A DNA stretch of 64,000 bases from Vibrio hyugaensis (GCF_002906655.1 NZ_CP025794.1:248001-312000), one strand, 5' to 3'; positions 14,491 to 24,853 are shown, numbered from the stretch's first letter. Numbers and translations: made by a program. Notes: generated from the sequence alone by a model not told the origin.

Positions 14491-15864
14491 ATGAGTCAGC
14501 AAAAATTACAACTATTCAATACACTGGGGCGCACCCTTGAGCCGTTCAATACCATCGAATCAAGTAAAGTCGGTTTGTACGCATGTGGTCCTACGGTGTA
14601 CGACTATGCGCATGCAGGGAACTTGAGAACCTATCTTTTTGTTGATGTGCTAAGGCGCGCGCTCGAGCTCAACGGTTACGACGTAAACCACGTTATGAAC
14701 ATCACGGATGTTGGGCACTTGGTGTCTGACGCCGATACTGGTGAAGATAAAATGGAGAAGGGTGCGAGAAAACAGAACAAGTCTGCTTGGGAGATCGCAA
14801 AGTATTTTGAAGACGCGTTTTTAGATGATCTTAATAGCTTAAATATCGCCAAGCCTTCCATTATTTGTCGTGCTACCGAGCACATACAAGAACAGATAGA
14901 GTTCGTCCGAGAGCTTGAACAAAAGGGCTTTACCTATCAAACCTCCGATGGCGTTTATTTTGATTCGGCGAAGCTTCCGGATTATGGAAAACTTGCTAAA
15001 TTGGATCGCGAGGGCTTAGAAGCGGGCATTCGTGTTGAAATGGCAGAGAAAAAGAGTCCAACCGATTTTGCACTCTGGAAGTTTAGCGGCGATACGCCAA
15101 GACAAATGGAATGGGAAAGCCCTTGGGGCGTTGGCTTTCCGGGATGGCACATTGAATGTTCTGCGATGGCAGAGAAATACCTTGGGGAAGTGTTCGATAT
15201 TCATGTTGGCGGGGAAGACCATATCCCAGTTCACCACACCAATGAAATTGCCCAATGCCAAGCAAAGAATGGACACGTACAAGCGAATTACTGGTTGCAT
15301 GGCTTCTTCCTTCAAGTGAACAAAGAGAAGATATCCAAGTCCGGTACGTCACTTCGTCTCGATGCGCTAATCAAGAAAGGCTACGACCCGCTAGCTTATC
15401 GTTACTTGGTGCTGACCAGTCATTATCGTAGCCATTTGAGCTTTACTTGGGAGAGTTTGGACGCGGCGCAAACAGCTTTGAAACGCCTAAAAACGAAAGT
15501 GTCGGCATTACCAGAAGGTGGCAAAGTCGACCAAACGTTTATTGAGCGCTTTATTTCACTTATCAACAACGATCTAGCCATGCCACAAGCGATTGCGTTA
15601 ATGTGGGAGTTGCTTGGAAGCGCATTAAATGACGGGGATAAAAAGGCAACGGCACGCTACTTTGACCGTATGTTTGGCTTAGAGCTTGATAAGGTAGAGG
15701 AGGTTGAGATTCCTCGTGAGATCTTGGAATTGGTAGAACTGCGACTGCAAATGAAAAAGCAAAAGGAATACAAACAAGCTGACGAAATCCGCCAGAAAGT
15801 CACCGAACTCGGCTACAGCATCAACGATGTTGGTGATAGCTCAACGGTGAGTAAACAAGGTTAG
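14491..15864 (+). CDS. cysS: Cysteinyl-tRNA synthetase, divergent type
   Basis: This full-length (457 aa) class I synthetase attaches cysteine to tRNA-Cys. The HIGH motif is HAGN (residues 41-44, within [16 protein letters not shown]). Cys32 plus the GWHIECSAM and HHTNEIAQ segments supply the zinc site. The KMSKS loop is KISKS near residue 279. The [14 protein letters not shown] entry and [16 protein letters not shown] differ from the usual enterobacterial/Vibrio housekeeping form (CGITVYD...HIGHGRT), so this is probably a second, acquired enzyme; the housekeeping copy should lie elsewhere. AAAGGA sits 8 bases before the ATG. Control by a Cys-codon attenuator immediately upstream implies induction when charged tRNA-Cys is short. 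Confidence 0.93.
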   Translation: MSQQKLQLFNTLGRTLEPFNTIESSKVGLYACGPTVYDYAHAGNLRTYLFVDVLRRALELNGYDVNHVMNITDVGHLVSDADTGEDKMEKGARKQNKSAWEIAKYFEDAFLDDLNSLNIAKPSIICRATEHIQEQIEFVRELEQKGFTYQTSDGVYFDSAKLPDYGKLAKLDREGLEAGIRVEMAEKKSPTDFALWKFSGDTPRQMEWESPWGVGFPGWHIECSAMAEKYLGEVFDIHVGGEDHIPVHHTNEIAQCQAKNGHVQANYWLHGFFLQVNKEKISKSGTSLRLDALIKKGYDPLAYRYLVLTSHYRSHLSFTWESLDAAQTALKRLKTKVSALPEGGKVDQTFIERFISLINNDLAMPQAIALMWELLGSALNDGDKKATARYFDRMFGLELDKVEEVEIPREILELVELRLQMKKQKEYKQADEIRQKVTELGYSINDVGDSSTVSKQG

Positions 15865-15880
15865 CAAACCAGAAAACAAA

Positions 15881-15905
15881 AAGGCTCACTGCGATAGTGA
15901 GCCTT
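15881..15905. terminator. Bidirectional terminator
   Basis: AAGGCTCACT (15881-15890) pairs with AGTGAGCCTT (15896-15905). It lies between the convergent cysS and MATE genes. Confidence 0.8.
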
Positions 15906-15935
15906 TCTATTTGAAAACGATAAACGCTCTTGTCG

Positions 15936-17354
15936 TTATTGAATCGCTAACTCAGGTTGCGAAGCAGTATTCGTTTCTGCGGTTTGATTGTACTTCTTAA
16001 TAACGAGCGTCAATCGAATCAACATCGCAATTGCTGCTGTTGTTAAGCCTGTCACGATACCAATCCAGAAGCCTTCTTCGCCCATTGCTGGAACGATTTC
16101 ATCGGTGATACCCAGCAACATACCCAGTGGAAGCGCCAAGCCCCAGTAGGCAAGAATCGCGAGTATCATCGGGATCTTAGTGTCTTTGTAGCCGCGCAGA
16201 GCACCGTTTGCTGAGGTTTGTAGCGCGTCACTGAATTGGTACATTGCGGTAAACATCAGCAGTGTTGCAGCCGTTGCTGAAACTACAGGGTCTGTAGTGT
16301 ACAAGCGAATGATCCATTCTGGGAACAGCAGGAAGAATCCAATTGAAATCAGAGACAGTAGTGCGGCGGTCACAATACCCACCAAACTGCGTTGCGAAGC
16401 GGTATCTAGTTTTTGTTCGCCCAGAGCATGACCAACACGAATGGTAATACCAAACGATAGGCTCATCGGGATCATGTACGTCATGCTAGAGATGTTAAGA
16501 GCAATCTGCGCCGCTGCGACGTTCTCTGCACCAATTCGGCCAATCAGTAGCGCGATAACCGCGAAAATGCTGCCACAAACGGCAATGTTCAGACCAATCG
16601 GCATACCGAGTTTGAACAGATGTTTGATCTCTTGCCATACTGGTTTTAGCTCAGCGAAGTGCAGAATGTTTTTGTAGTGGTGATGGCTCTTAATGTAGCT
16701 AAACAGTAGGGCAGACATCAGCCAGTAAACCAAGCTTGTTGCCCAGCCACAGCCAACCGCACCCAATGCAGGCATGCCGAACTTGCCGTAAATCAGGATG
16801 TAGTTAACTGGGATGTTCACCAACAAGCCGATGACAGAAATCAGCATCGGAGCGCGGGTGTTATTCATCCCTTCACAGAAACCATTCAGCGTATAGAAGA
16901 GCGCAATACCTGGAACACCAAACGCTAATGCGACAACATAATCACTGGCGATAGGAATAATCTCAGGAGCAACGCCTAAGCCAACGAGAATGGTTTCACC
17001 AAGTAGCAAGTAAACAATCAAGAGGGCACTAACAAACGCGGATAGCCACAGCATCTGAATGAAAGAGATACGGATGTTATCTAAACTTTGTGCGCCGCGG
17101 TGGTAAGCCACGACAGGCGTTAATGCCATGATGATGCCGCGAAGCAATAGCGAAACGGGTAGCCATAAACTGGTGCCAAGTGCGATCGCGGCAAGGTCAG
17201 CAGCACTGACTTGGCCTGCCATCGTCGTATCGATAAAGCCCATAGACTGAGTGGCAAGTTGCATCAGAATAATAGGGATCGACAGGTGTAACAATGCGCC
17301 CGATTCTTTAAAAAAACGAGAAAAAGAGGAAGGTGTGTTTTGCATGGATGTCAT
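15936..17354 (-). CDS. MATE-family multidrug efflux pump (NorM-like)
   Basis: The 472-aa protein has about 12 membrane helices in two MatE halves, beginning LLHLSIPIILMQLATQSMGFIDTTMAGQ. That is the helix 1 motif typical of NorM-type Na+- or H+-coupled drug exporters, including its Asp in the DTTMAG element. The length is normal. It is divergent from the DUF294-type gene across a region holding a CRP-like site. Drugs or dyes are likely substrates; this cannot be refined from sequence. A second, less similar MATE gene lies at 36718-38088. Confidence 0.93.
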   Translation of the reverse strand: MTSMQNTPSSFSRFFKESGALLHLSIPIILMQLATQSMGFIDTTMAGQVSAADLAAIALGTSLWLPVSLLLRGIIMALTPVVAYHRGAQSLDNIRISFIQMLWLSAFVSALLIVYLLLGETILVGLGVAPEIIPIASDYVVALAFGVPGIALFYTLNGFCEGMNNTRAPMLISVIGLLVNIPVNYILIYGKFGMPALGAVGCGWATSLVYWLMSALLFSYIKSHHHYKNILHFAELKPVWQEIKHLFKLGMPIGLNIAVCGSIFAVIALLIGRIGAENVAAAQIALNISSMTYMIPMSLSFGITIRVGHALGEQKLDTASQRSLVGIVTAALLSLISIGFFLLFPEWIIRLYTTDPVVSATAATLLMFTAMYQFSDALQTSANGALRGYKDTKIPMILAILAYWGLALPLGMLLGITDEIVPAMGEEGFWIGIVTGLTTAAIAMLIRLTLVIKKYNQTAETNTASQPELAIQ

Positions 17355-17460
17355 TAAACACCAATATCAATGCACCAGTGGAAGCAGGATAGCGTTGTGC
17401 ATTGTAGGGTGTGCCGCGTAGGCAGGCGCAATATACGGATTTTTGTTATCAGGTTCAATG

Positions 17461-17476
17461 TGTAATTTAGATCACA
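17461..17476. promoter_or_regulatory. CRP-like binding site
   Basis: TGTAATTTAGATCACA matches TGTGA-N6-TCACA at 9 of 10 half-site positions. It is located in the 363-bp region between the divergent MATE and cNMP/CBS/DUF294 genes, otherwise without genes. Confidence 0.5.
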
Positions 17477-17717
17477 AGAAAACGATTGCTTCGGATGTTG
17501 GATTAATTATAAGCACTATGAATATATCGTGCTTTTTACTGTTTATTTCTGGATGGAATCGAGAAGGTTCAGGTGTTCTCGTTTCAATAATCATCAGTGG
17601 TTATTCCGCTTTTCGATAGTTGCAGTGCTTTTTATTGGACGCCTTGATTTATTTATTGTGTGATTATTTTCTTGATGATATTTATCGCTGAAGTTTAGGC
17701 AATGCATGGAATAAAGA

Positions 17718-19598
17718 ATGGAAGCCGAGCAATTAGAAGTACTCAATTTCATTAGCCAATACCCTCCCTTTGATGACTTACCAGAGACGCACCTGAAAAA
17801 TATCGCAATGAACGCTGAAGTGGCTTACTACCGTGCAGGCTCAGATATTTTAAAGAAAGGTGACGATATTCGTGATCTGTATATGGTTCGCAGTGGCGTC
17901 GTCGAAATTTACCGCCGTAAGGGGGAACTGTATAACCGTATTGATGCTGGTGGTTTGTTTGGACAAATGGGGTTGTTGATGAATAACCGAGTCCGTATGC
18001 CAGCGAAAGCAATTGAAGACACATTGGTGTATTGCATCCCAGAGAGCATCTTCAACGAATTGTGTGATGAGTTTGAGAACTTCGCTGATTTCATGGAACT
18101 GGAAGACAGTGCAAGACTAAGAACCGTGGTTTCGAACCAGTCTGATGGCAACGATTTTACCACCGCAAAAGCGAGAAAGATTCTTAGCCGAGAACCCGTA
18201 ACCTTAGCTGCTACCGCGACCATTCAGGAAGCGGCAATACTGATGGCAGAAGAGGGCGTCACGGCATTGTTGATCGTGCGTCCAGAAGAAGAAATTACCG
18301 AAGATGATGATGACCAACTCTTAGGCATCCTGACCGACCGTGATTTGTGTATACGCGTTTTAGCTGAGGGTAGGGAGACTAACATACCTGTAAGTGAGGT
18401 GATGAGTTACGACGTCGTATCACTTGATAACAGTGCGTATGTCTTCGAAGCCATGCTGACCATGTTGCGCTATAACGTACACCACCTGCCAATCCTCAAA
18501 GACAAAAAGCCGATTGGTGTGCTCAGCATGACGGATATCGTCCGTTACGAATCGCAAAACAGTTTATTGCTCGTGAGTTCGATATTCCAACAGAACACAG
18601 TCGAAGATCTAAAAGTAGTCTCCAAACAAGTGAAAGATTGTTTTGTTCGTATGGTGAGTGAGGATGCGAACGCCCACATGGTCGGCCGAGCGATGTCGGT
18701 TATTGGCAGTAGTTTCAAACAGCGTCTTGCTGAGTTAGCAGAGCAAGAGCTTGGTCCTGCGCCCATTCCTTATTGCTTACTTGCTATGGGTTCTATGGCA
18801 CGTGATGAGCAATTGATCGTCACGGACCAAGATAACGCATTAATTCTCGATAACAGCTACGAACCGAGTGAGCATGGTCAGTACTTTGAGCAATTTGCCA
18901 AGTTTATTTGCGATGGGTTAGCAGAGTGTGGATACACCTACTGTACTGGCGACATCATGGCGACTAACCCAGAATGGCGTAAAACGCGCTCAGAATGGGA
19001 GGAGTGCTTTGCCAACTGGATTGATGATCCAACACCGGAACGTCTTCTCAATAGCAGCATTTTCTTTGATTTATTAGGTGTTCATGGCCGAGTGAAGTGG
19101 GCAGAGCAATTAAGCGGATTCATTGTTCGTCGCGCGAAGAAGAATAACCGATTCCTCGCTTGTATGGCCTACAACGCGATTCGTCGAACACCACCTCTGG
19201 GCTTCTTTAAAGACTTTGTGATGGAGAAGGATGGCCGTCATCGAAACTCCATTAACTTGAAACGTCGCGGCACTGCACCGATGGCGGACTTGATTCGTGT
19301 CCATTCTCTTGCCATTGGTTCTCGCTCACAAAATTCATTTGAGCGTCTGGATGACATCAACAACGCTGGGATCTTGCCGAAAGGGCGAGGGATGGACTTG
19401 AAAGATGCCATGGAACTTATCTACATGGTACGCATTCGACATCAGGCATTGGATATTGAAAATGGCGAAGAGCCGGACAACAACATCGAGCCTGAACATA
19501 TGTCTGAGTTTGAGCGCCGCAATTTAAAAGCCGCCTTCCAGATTCTAAGTAATGCGCAAAACTTCATTAAGTTCCGTTATCAGAGAAGCAGTAAATGA
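17718..19598 (+). CDS. cNMP-binding/CBS/DUF294 nucleotidyltransferase-like protein
   Basis: This 626-aa cytosolic signalling protein has four modules in order. They are a cyclic-nucleotide-binding domain (about residues 15-135), a CBS pair (about 155-290, with LGILTDRDLCIRVL and IGVLSMTDIVRYE), a DUF294 nucleotidyltransferase-like domain (about 310-450) and a DUF294_C helical domain (about 480-620). The nucleotidyltransferase signature GSMARDEQLIVTDQDNA, with its Asp-x-Asp pair, is intact near residue 357, as in GlnD-type enzymes. The biochemical reaction is unknown. It overlaps the following exonuclease gene by 4 bases, so the two are translationally coupled. This pair is widespread in proteobacteria, often near acetate or solute permeases. 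Confidence 0.9.
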   Translation: MEAEQLEVLNFISQYPPFDDLPETHLKNIAMNAEVAYYRAGSDILKKGDDIRDLYMVRSGVVEIYRRKGELYNRIDAGGLFGQMGLLMNNRVRMPAKAIEDTLVYCIPESIFNELCDEFENFADFMELEDSARLRTVVSNQSDGNDFTTAKARKILSREPVTLAATATIQEAAILMAEEGVTALLIVRPEEEITEDDDDQLLGILTDRDLCIRVLAEGRETNIPVSEVMSYDVVSLDNSAYVFEAMLTMLRYNVHHLPILKDKKPIGVLSMTDIVRYESQNSLLLVSSIFQQNTVEDLKVVSKQVKDCFVRMVSEDANAHMVGRAMSVIGSSFKQRLAELAEQELGPAPIPYCLLAMGSMARDEQLIVTDQDNALILDNSYEPSEHGQYFEQFAKFICDGLAECGYTYCTGDIMATNPEWRKTRSEWEECFANWIDDPTPERLLNSSIFFDLLGVHGRVKWAEQLSGFIVRRAKKNNRFLACMAYNAIRRTPPLGFFKDFVMEKDGRHRNSINLKRRGTAPMADLIRVHSLAIGSRSQNSFERLDDINNAGILPKGRGMDLKDAMELIYMVRIRHQALDIENGEEPDNNIEPEHMSEFERRNLKAAFQILSNAQNFIKFRYQRSSK

Positions 19599-20344
19599 TG
19601 TGGTTTTTTAAACAACAGCAAGATGCACGTGATTTATTAGATACCAGCCAGACACCTGATTGGCCCGCTTTCTTTGAGCAACTTGCCGCGCAAGCGAAAG
19701 ATGATCGATTAAAACGTTATTATTCTGCGCCTATTGTGAATGGTGATACGCCATTAAAAGAGGTACCTTTTGTCTCTGTTGATTTTGAGACCACGGGTTT
19801 AAATGCAGAAGAAGACGCCATTCTCACCATCGGCTTAGTGCCGTTTACTCTGGAACGAGTGCAATGCAGTGGCTCGCGTCATTGGGTGGTGAATCCAAAT
19901 CGAGAATTAAATGAAGAATCGGTTGTGATTCATGGTATTACTGACTCTGAAGTGAAGAGTGCGCCGCAACTTGAACAAATCTTAGAAGCTATATTGGTAG
20001 AACTAGCTGGTAAGATTGTGGTGGTCCATTACAAGAACATTGAGCGTCAGTTTTTTAATAACGCCTTACTAAACAGCGTAGGTGAGGGGATTCAGTTTCC
20101 TGTCGTTGATACGTTGGATATTGAATATGCGATTCAACGCCGCCAGTGTGAAGGTTGGTTCAATAAGCTCAAAGGTAAAAAGCCGGGTTCAGTGCGTTTA
20201 GGACATGCCCGTGAAAGGTACCATTTACCAGCGTATCAGCCACATCATGCCTTGACAGATGCTCTGGCCACGGCAGAATTGCTTCAAGCGCAACTGCAAT
20301 ATCACTTTAAACAAGACATGCCATTATCTTCGATTTGGCAATAA
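19595..20344 (+). CDS. DEDDh 3'-5' exonuclease (DnaQ/PolC epsilon-like)
   Basis: The 249-aa protein has an RNase T/DnaQ-type exonuclease fold. The ExoI motif is VDFETTGL with Asp63 and Glu65, followed by ITIGLVPF; ExoII is HYKNIERQFFN; ExoIII is HHALTDALATAELL, with the DEDDh His about five residues before the Asp. The roughly 55 N-terminal residues are a short helical extension. It starts ATGATG, overlapping the DUF294-type gene by 4 bases. The family shares this neighbour in many genomes, which suggests a regulated nuclease or nucleotide-processing pair rather than a replicative proofreader. Confidence 0.9.
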   Translation: MMWFFKQQQDARDLLDTSQTPDWPAFFEQLAAQAKDDRLKRYYSAPIVNGDTPLKEVPFVSVDFETTGLNAEEDAILTIGLVPFTLERVQCSGSRHWVVNPNRELNEESVVIHGITDSEVKSAPQLEQILEAILVELAGKIVVVHYKNIERQFFNNALLNSVGEGIQFPVVDTLDIEYAIQRRQCEGWFNKLKGKKPGSVRLGHARERYHLPAYQPHHALTDALATAELLQAQLQYHFKQDMPLSSIWQ

Positions 20345-20377
20345 CCTTTCTTCGATGTGATAATAAAAATAATTTGC

Positions 20378-20413
20378 CGTCCCGATAACGAAATGCAATG
20401 CGATATCGGGGCG
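20378..20413 (+). terminator. Probable terminator after the exonuclease gene
   Basis: CGTCCCGATA (20378-20387) pairs with TATCGGGGCG (20404-20413), with one G-U pair, followed by a short TTT. The weak U-tract makes it uncertain. Confidence 0.5.
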
Positions 20414-20561
20414 TTTAACGTTAAAATTATACAGTAGAGTAACAATTCTAATAGCGGCGCAACGATCGCAATAAGCTTTGCAGCAAGTGGCACGAAAAAG
20501 CCATCACTTCGATTCCTACAACGATTTTTTAATTTGGCCACGTATTTTAAGGAGATAAATC

Positions 20562-22226
20562 GTGAGCACTGACAACAATGGCGGTATCCAACGCCCCGAC
20601 GGCAAAGTAAACCCGATTGATACTGACTATCAGATCGGGCAAGACAACGTCGCGTTAAAAGTCGGCCCTTTTGGTCTCGACATTCATAACCGAGTGTTTG
20701 CTATTTCAGGCATGTCTATCATCCTGTTTGTAGTGCTAACACTCACTTTCAGACAACAAGTGGAACCATTCTTCTCCGGTTTGCGTTCGTGGCTTGTGTC
20801 TAACCTAGACTGGTTCTTCCTGTCTGCGGGTAACGTGTTTGTTGTGGTCTGTTTACTACTGATCGTCACGCCACTTGGCCGTGTTCGTATTGGTGGTACA
20901 GAAGCGACGCCAGATTACACTTACGCAGGTTGGCTTGCGATGCTATTCGCAGCTGGTATGGGTATCGGTTTGGTGTTCTTTGGTGTATCTGAGCCAATGT
21001 CTCACTTTAGTGCGGCACTAGGTGGTGTAAACGTTGAGAACGGCGTTCGTACTGACTGGGCTCCACTGGGTGCTGCACAAGGGGATACCTCGGCTGCGTC
21101 TGCACTTGGTATGGCTGCAACGATTTACCACTGGGCTCTGCATCCATGGTCTATCTATGCACTGTTGGCTCTTGGTTTGGCGATTTTCTCGTTTAACAAA
21201 GGCTTGCCTCTAACGATGCGTTCCATTTTCTACCCTCTTTTTGGTGAGCGCGTTTGGGGTTGGACTGGTCACGTGATCGATATCCTTGCCGTAGTTGCAA
21301 CGGTATTTGGTCTAGCGACTTCTCTTGGTTACGGTGCATCGCAAGCGGCAACAGGTCTAAACTTCTTGTTCGGTATCCCAATGACAAACACAACACAAGT
21401 TGTGCTGATCGTCATCATCACGGCACTTGCATTGATCTCTGTGGTTGCGGGTCTAGATAGTGGTGTTAAGCGTCTGTCTGAAATCAACATGGGGCTAGCG
21501 GCTCTATTGCTACTGTTTGTGATCATTGTTGGTCCAACCATGGCAATCATGATGGGTTTCTTTGACAACATTGGCGCTTACATCGCTAACATTCCAGCAC
21601 TGTCGATGCCGTTTGGTCGTGAAGACGTGAACTACTCGCAAGGTTGGACTGCGTTCTACTGGGCATGGTGGATTTCATGGTCACCATTCGTAGGTATGTT
21701 TATCGCGCGTGTATCTCGTGGTCGTTCTGTTCGTGAGTTCATCGTGTGTGTAATCCTGATCCCATCAACCGTGTGTGTGTTATGGATGACGGCATTTGGT
21801 GGTACGGCGATCAGCCAATACGTGAACGATGGTTACCAAGCGGTATTTGACGCAGAGCTTCCTCTTAAACTGTTCGCGATGCTAGATGTGATGCCATTGT
21901 CTCAAATTACCTCTATCGTAGGTATTATTCTGGTTGTAGTGTTCTTCATCACTTCTGCGGACTCTGGCTCTTTGGTTATCGATACGATTGCCGCAGGCGG
22001 TAAAGTGGATGCGCCAACACCACAACGTGTGTTCTGGTGTACATTCGAAGGCTTGGTAGCAATTGCACTGATGCTTGGTGGCGGTCTAGCAGCGGCACAG
22101 GCGATGGCGGTAACAACAGGCTTGCCATTCACGATCGTACTTCTTGTCGCGACCGTGTCTCTGGTGAAAGGCCTAATGGATGAACCTCGTCCAAAATCTA
22201 AATCAGCGAAAAAAGCGAAAGCGTAA
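20562..22226 (+). CDS. BCCT-family betaine/carnitine/choline transporter
   Basis: The 554-aa, 12-helix secondary transporter of the betaine-carnitine-choline family has the substrate-path motif MGIGLVFFGVSEPM near residue 131 and the tryptophan-rich FYWAWWISWSPFVGMFIAR near 367, whose aromatic box binds the trimethylammonium group. An extended N-terminus of about 45 residues precedes helix 1, and the C-tail is basic (KSKSAKKAKA). It lies directly upstream of ectABC-aspartokinase in the same orientation. This is the same neighbourhood as one of the four BCCT carriers of V. parahaemolyticus (from memory, bccT2), and points to osmoprotectant uptake. Its own terminator separates it from ectA. Confidence 0.94.
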   Translation: MSTDNNGGIQRPDGKVNPIDTDYQIGQDNVALKVGPFGLDIHNRVFAISGMSIILFVVLTLTFRQQVEPFFSGLRSWLVSNLDWFFLSAGNVFVVVCLLLIVTPLGRVRIGGTEATPDYTYAGWLAMLFAAGMGIGLVFFGVSEPMSHFSAALGGVNVENGVRTDWAPLGAAQGDTSAASALGMAATIYHWALHPWSIYALLALGLAIFSFNKGLPLTMRSIFYPLFGERVWGWTGHVIDILAVVATVFGLATSLGYGASQAATGLNFLFGIPMTNTTQVVLIVIITALALISVVAGLDSGVKRLSEINMGLAALLLLFVIIVGPTMAIMMGFFDNIGAYIANIPALSMPFGREDVNYSQGWTAFYWAWWISWSPFVGMFIARVSRGRSVREFIVCVILIPSTVCVLWMTAFGGTAISQYVNDGYQAVFDAELPLKLFAMLDVMPLSQITSIVGIILVVVFFITSADSGSLVIDTIAAGGKVDAPTPQRVFWCTFEGLVAIALMLGGGLAAAQAMAVTTGLPFTIVLLVATVSLVKGLMDEPRPKSKSAKKAKA

Positions 22227-22260
22227 CGCGTATCTTTTCTCTGATACCTTTCAATAAAAA

Positions 22261-22282
22261 ACGGCATGCTTAGGCGTGCCGT
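22261..22282 (+). terminator. Terminator of the BCCT gene
   Basis: ACGGCATGC (22261-22269) pairs with GCGTGCCGT (22274-22282) with one G-U pair, followed by TTTCTTTT. Confidence 0.8.
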
Positions 22283-22586
22283 TTTCTTTTCTTATGCTTC
22301 ATTTCTTTTTCTCACCCAGTCCACTTGCATTAATATCGATTGGATGGATTTCTTACGGTTGTAATCATTTCTTTGGGTGTGCTGCTAACGAATAGTGACG
22401 CTGTATAGCCTAATTTCTTGTGTTGCCCTATAAATACATTAGAGCTCAAACTAATTTTCATTTCATCTCCAACCACTAATGATGTGATATTGATCGACTT
22501 AATGACGATTAATCTCTTGTTTATTTGATTTTTAGCTACGAGAGATGCCCATAATAAAAAGGAAATTTAATTAGAACACGAAGGAT

Positions 22587-23132
22587 ATGTATCTACACAT
22601 GATCACATCAGCTCCTTGGGTGATGTATCCAGAAATTGGAGAAGACCCAAGCAAAAAATGGATTTTTCGTGAGCCAGAAGTGTCGGATGGTGACAACGTC
22701 TACAGTTTGATAGCAGATTGTCCACCACTCGATATGAACTCTTCATATTGCAATTTCCTTCAGTCTACGCACTTCAGCAAAACCTGTATTTTGGTTGAGC
22801 ATAAAGGCGAGCTCGCAGGGTTTATCTCTGGTTATCAAAAGCCAGATGAACCTAATGTGTTGTTTGTCTGGCAGGTCGCCGTCGCTCCTCGCTTTAGAGG
22901 CAAGGGTTTGGCTTTTCAAATGCTCGACAATTTATTAAAGCGAGAAGGGCTTGAAGGCATCGACACCGTCGAAACCACAATTACTAAATCTAATGAGGCA
23001 TCTTGGGCATTATTTAAAAAACTCGATGCTCAAAATAGTAATGCTGGCGAGGTGACCACTTTCTTGGACGAAAAAGATCATTTCAAGGGCAAATACGATA
23101 CGGAATACCTGTATCGCATTCCCCTCAATTAA
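22587..23132 (+). CDS. ectA: Diaminobutyrate acetyltransferase
   Basis: EctA acetylates L-2,4-diaminobutyrate, the second step of ectoine synthesis. It is a 181-aa GNAT-fold enzyme; the acetyl-CoA signature is VAPRFRGKGLAFQML, preceded by the typical FRxP...DG..V..L..DCPPLDxNS stretch that defines EctA. Two starts are possible: the ATG at 22587 directly follows AAGGAT (too close), and the ATG at 22599 is 13 bases from it (a little long). It is first gene of ectABC and is followed 35 bp later by ectB. In Vibrio this operon is induced by salt and repressed by CosR; no operator can be proven here. Confidence 0.95.
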   Translation: MYLHMITSAPWVMYPEIGEDPSKKWIFREPEVSDGDNVYSLIADCPPLDMNSSYCNFLQSTHFSKTCILVEHKGELAGFISGYQKPDEPNVLFVWQVAVAPRFRGKGLAFQMLDNLLKREGLEGIDTVETTITKSNEASWALFKKLDAQNSNAGEVTTFLDEKDHFKGKYDTEYLYRIPLN

Positions 23133-23167
23133 CTCCCACCTAATAGGAATCAAATAACGGTCTCATC

Positions 23168-24433
23168 ATGGATATTTTCAAAAAGCAGGAATCCAACGTA
23201 CGTTCATACTCAAACAGTTTCCCGGTTGTCTTTCGCAAAGCAAAAGGTTCCTGGCTAGAAACAGAACAAGGCGAACGTTACCTCGATTTCCTTGCTGGAG
23301 CGGGATCTCTAAATTACGGTCATAACAATCCAGTACTCAAGCAAGCGCTCCTTGAGTACATTGAAATGGATGGCATTACACACGGCTTAGACATGCACTC
23401 AGAAGCAAAAGCCGCTTTTCTTGAAGCCTTGAATAAGTACATTCTTGAACCAAGAGCGCTTGATTACAAAGTTCAATTCACTGGCCCAACGGGAACCAAC
23501 GCCGTTGAAGCCGCCATTAAATTGGCAAAGAAAGTGAAAGGGCGCAGTAGCATCGTTGCTTTCACCAACGGTTTTCACGGTTGTACGGCGGGTGCGTTAG
23601 CGGCAACGGGTAACCAGCATCATCGCCAAGGCGCGGGTTCTAGTCTCAATAACGTCACTCGTATTCCTTTCGAAGGTTATGCTGATATTGACGGCCTTAA
23701 ACTGTTTGAAACCATGTTGACAGATAACTCGGCGGGTATGGATAAGCCAGCAGCAGTACTGCTGGAAACCGTGCAAGGCGAAGGTGGTCTAAATGTGGCA
23801 TCCAACGCGTGGCTGCAGCGCCTAAGTAAGCTGTGTAAAGCACACGATATCTTATTGATTGTTGACGATATCCAAGCAGGGTGCGGCCGAACAGGCACAT
23901 TCTTCAGCTTTGAGCCATCGGGTATCAAGCCAGATATGGTGACACTGTCTAAATCCATTGGTGGTTATGGTCTACCAATGGCGATCGTGCTCTTAAAGCC
24001 AGAACTTGATCAGTGGAAACCAGGTGAGCATAACGGCACATTCCGAGGAAATAACCACGCGTTTGTGACTGCTGCGAAAGCACTCGAGGCTTACTGGTCA
24101 AACGATAACTTCGAAACGCACATTAAGCGTTGTTCAAACATGGTTGATGAAGTTATTCAACGTTCGGTTCAACGATTCCCTGAGTTGTTTGTACAGCGCA
24201 AAGGCCGCGGCATGATGATCGGAATTGAATGTAAGAACGGTGAAATCTCAGGCGATATTGCTAAAACCTGTTTCGACAATGGCATGGTGATTGAAACTGC
24301 AGGACCAAATGATGAAGTCGTGAAGTTCTTCTGCCCATTGACCATTTCAGAATCCGAACTTACGCAAGGGCTGAATATCTTCGAGGGCTCAGTCGAAGCC
24401 ATCGCAAGCAAACATTTCAAACAAGCATCATAG
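23168..24433 (+). CDS. ectB: Diaminobutyrate-2-oxoglutarate transaminase
   Basis: This PLP-dependent class III aminotransferase (421 aa) makes L-2,4-diaminobutyrate from aspartate semialdehyde and glutamate, the first dedicated ectoine step. Visible landmarks are the [15 protein letters not shown] phosphate-binding stretch, [14 protein letters not shown] with the PLP-contacting Asp, and the Schiff-base lysine Lys262 in LSKSIGGYG. The opening [19 protein letters not shown] is the EctB hallmark. It is second gene of the ect operon, 13 bp before ectC. Confidence 0.97.
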   Translation: MDIFKKQESNVRSYSNSFPVVFRKAKGSWLETEQGERYLDFLAGAGSLNYGHNNPVLKQALLEYIEMDGITHGLDMHSEAKAAFLEALNKYILEPRALDYKVQFTGPTGTNAVEAAIKLAKKVKGRSSIVAFTNGFHGCTAGALAATGNQHHRQGAGSSLNNVTRIPFEGYADIDGLKLFETMLTDNSAGMDKPAAVLLETVQGEGGLNVASNAWLQRLSKLCKAHDILLIVDDIQAGCGRTGTFFSFEPSGIKPDMVTLSKSIGGYGLPMAIVLLKPELDQWKPGEHNGTFRGNNHAFVTAAKALEAYWSNDNFETHIKRCSNMVDEVIQRSVQRFPELFVQRKGRGMMIGIECKNGEISGDIAKTCFDNGMVIETAGPNDEVVKFFCPLTISESELTQGLNIFEGSVEAIASKHFKQAS

Positions 24434-24446
24434 CAAGGAAAGAATT

Positions 24447-24833
24447 ATGATCGTTAGAACACTCGATGAGTGTCGCAATAGCGAAAGACGTGTTGTGTCG
24501 GATAACTGGGAAAGCGTACGTATGTTATTGAAAGATGACAACATGGGCTTCTCATTCCATATCACGACGATATACGAAGGAACAGAAACGCACATTCATT
24601 ATCAGAACCATCTAGAGTCGGTATTTTGCATGAGTGGAGAAGGGGAGATTGAAGTCGTAGGTGGCGAAACCTATCCAATTAAATCCGGCACACTGTACAT
24701 CCTTGATAAGCATGACGAACATTATCTTCGTGCATACAAAAACAAAGAAATGGTGATGGCATGCGTGTTTAACCCACCAATTACAGGTGCGGAAGTGCAC
24801 GATGAGAACGGCGTTTACCCTCTGGTTGACTAG
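24447..24833 (+). CDS. ectC: Ectoine synthase
   Basis: EctC is a 128-aa cupin that cyclises N-gamma-acetyl-diaminobutyrate to ectoine. The start [16 protein letters not shown], the cupin strands [21 protein letters not shown] and the C-terminal [20 protein letters not shown] are characteristic. Iron ligands Glu/Tyr/His of the family are expected in the [16 protein letters not shown] region. AAGGAAAG is well placed upstream. A strong terminator follows before the aspartokinase gene. Confidence 0.97.
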   Translation: MIVRTLDECRNSERRVVSDNWESVRMLLKDDNMGFSFHITTIYEGTETHIHYQNHLESVFCMSGEGEIEVVGGETYPIKSGTLYILDKHDEHYLRAYKNKEMVMACVFNPPITGAEVHDENGVYPLVD

Positions 24834-24853
24834 CCTAACTCTATAAACATTTG

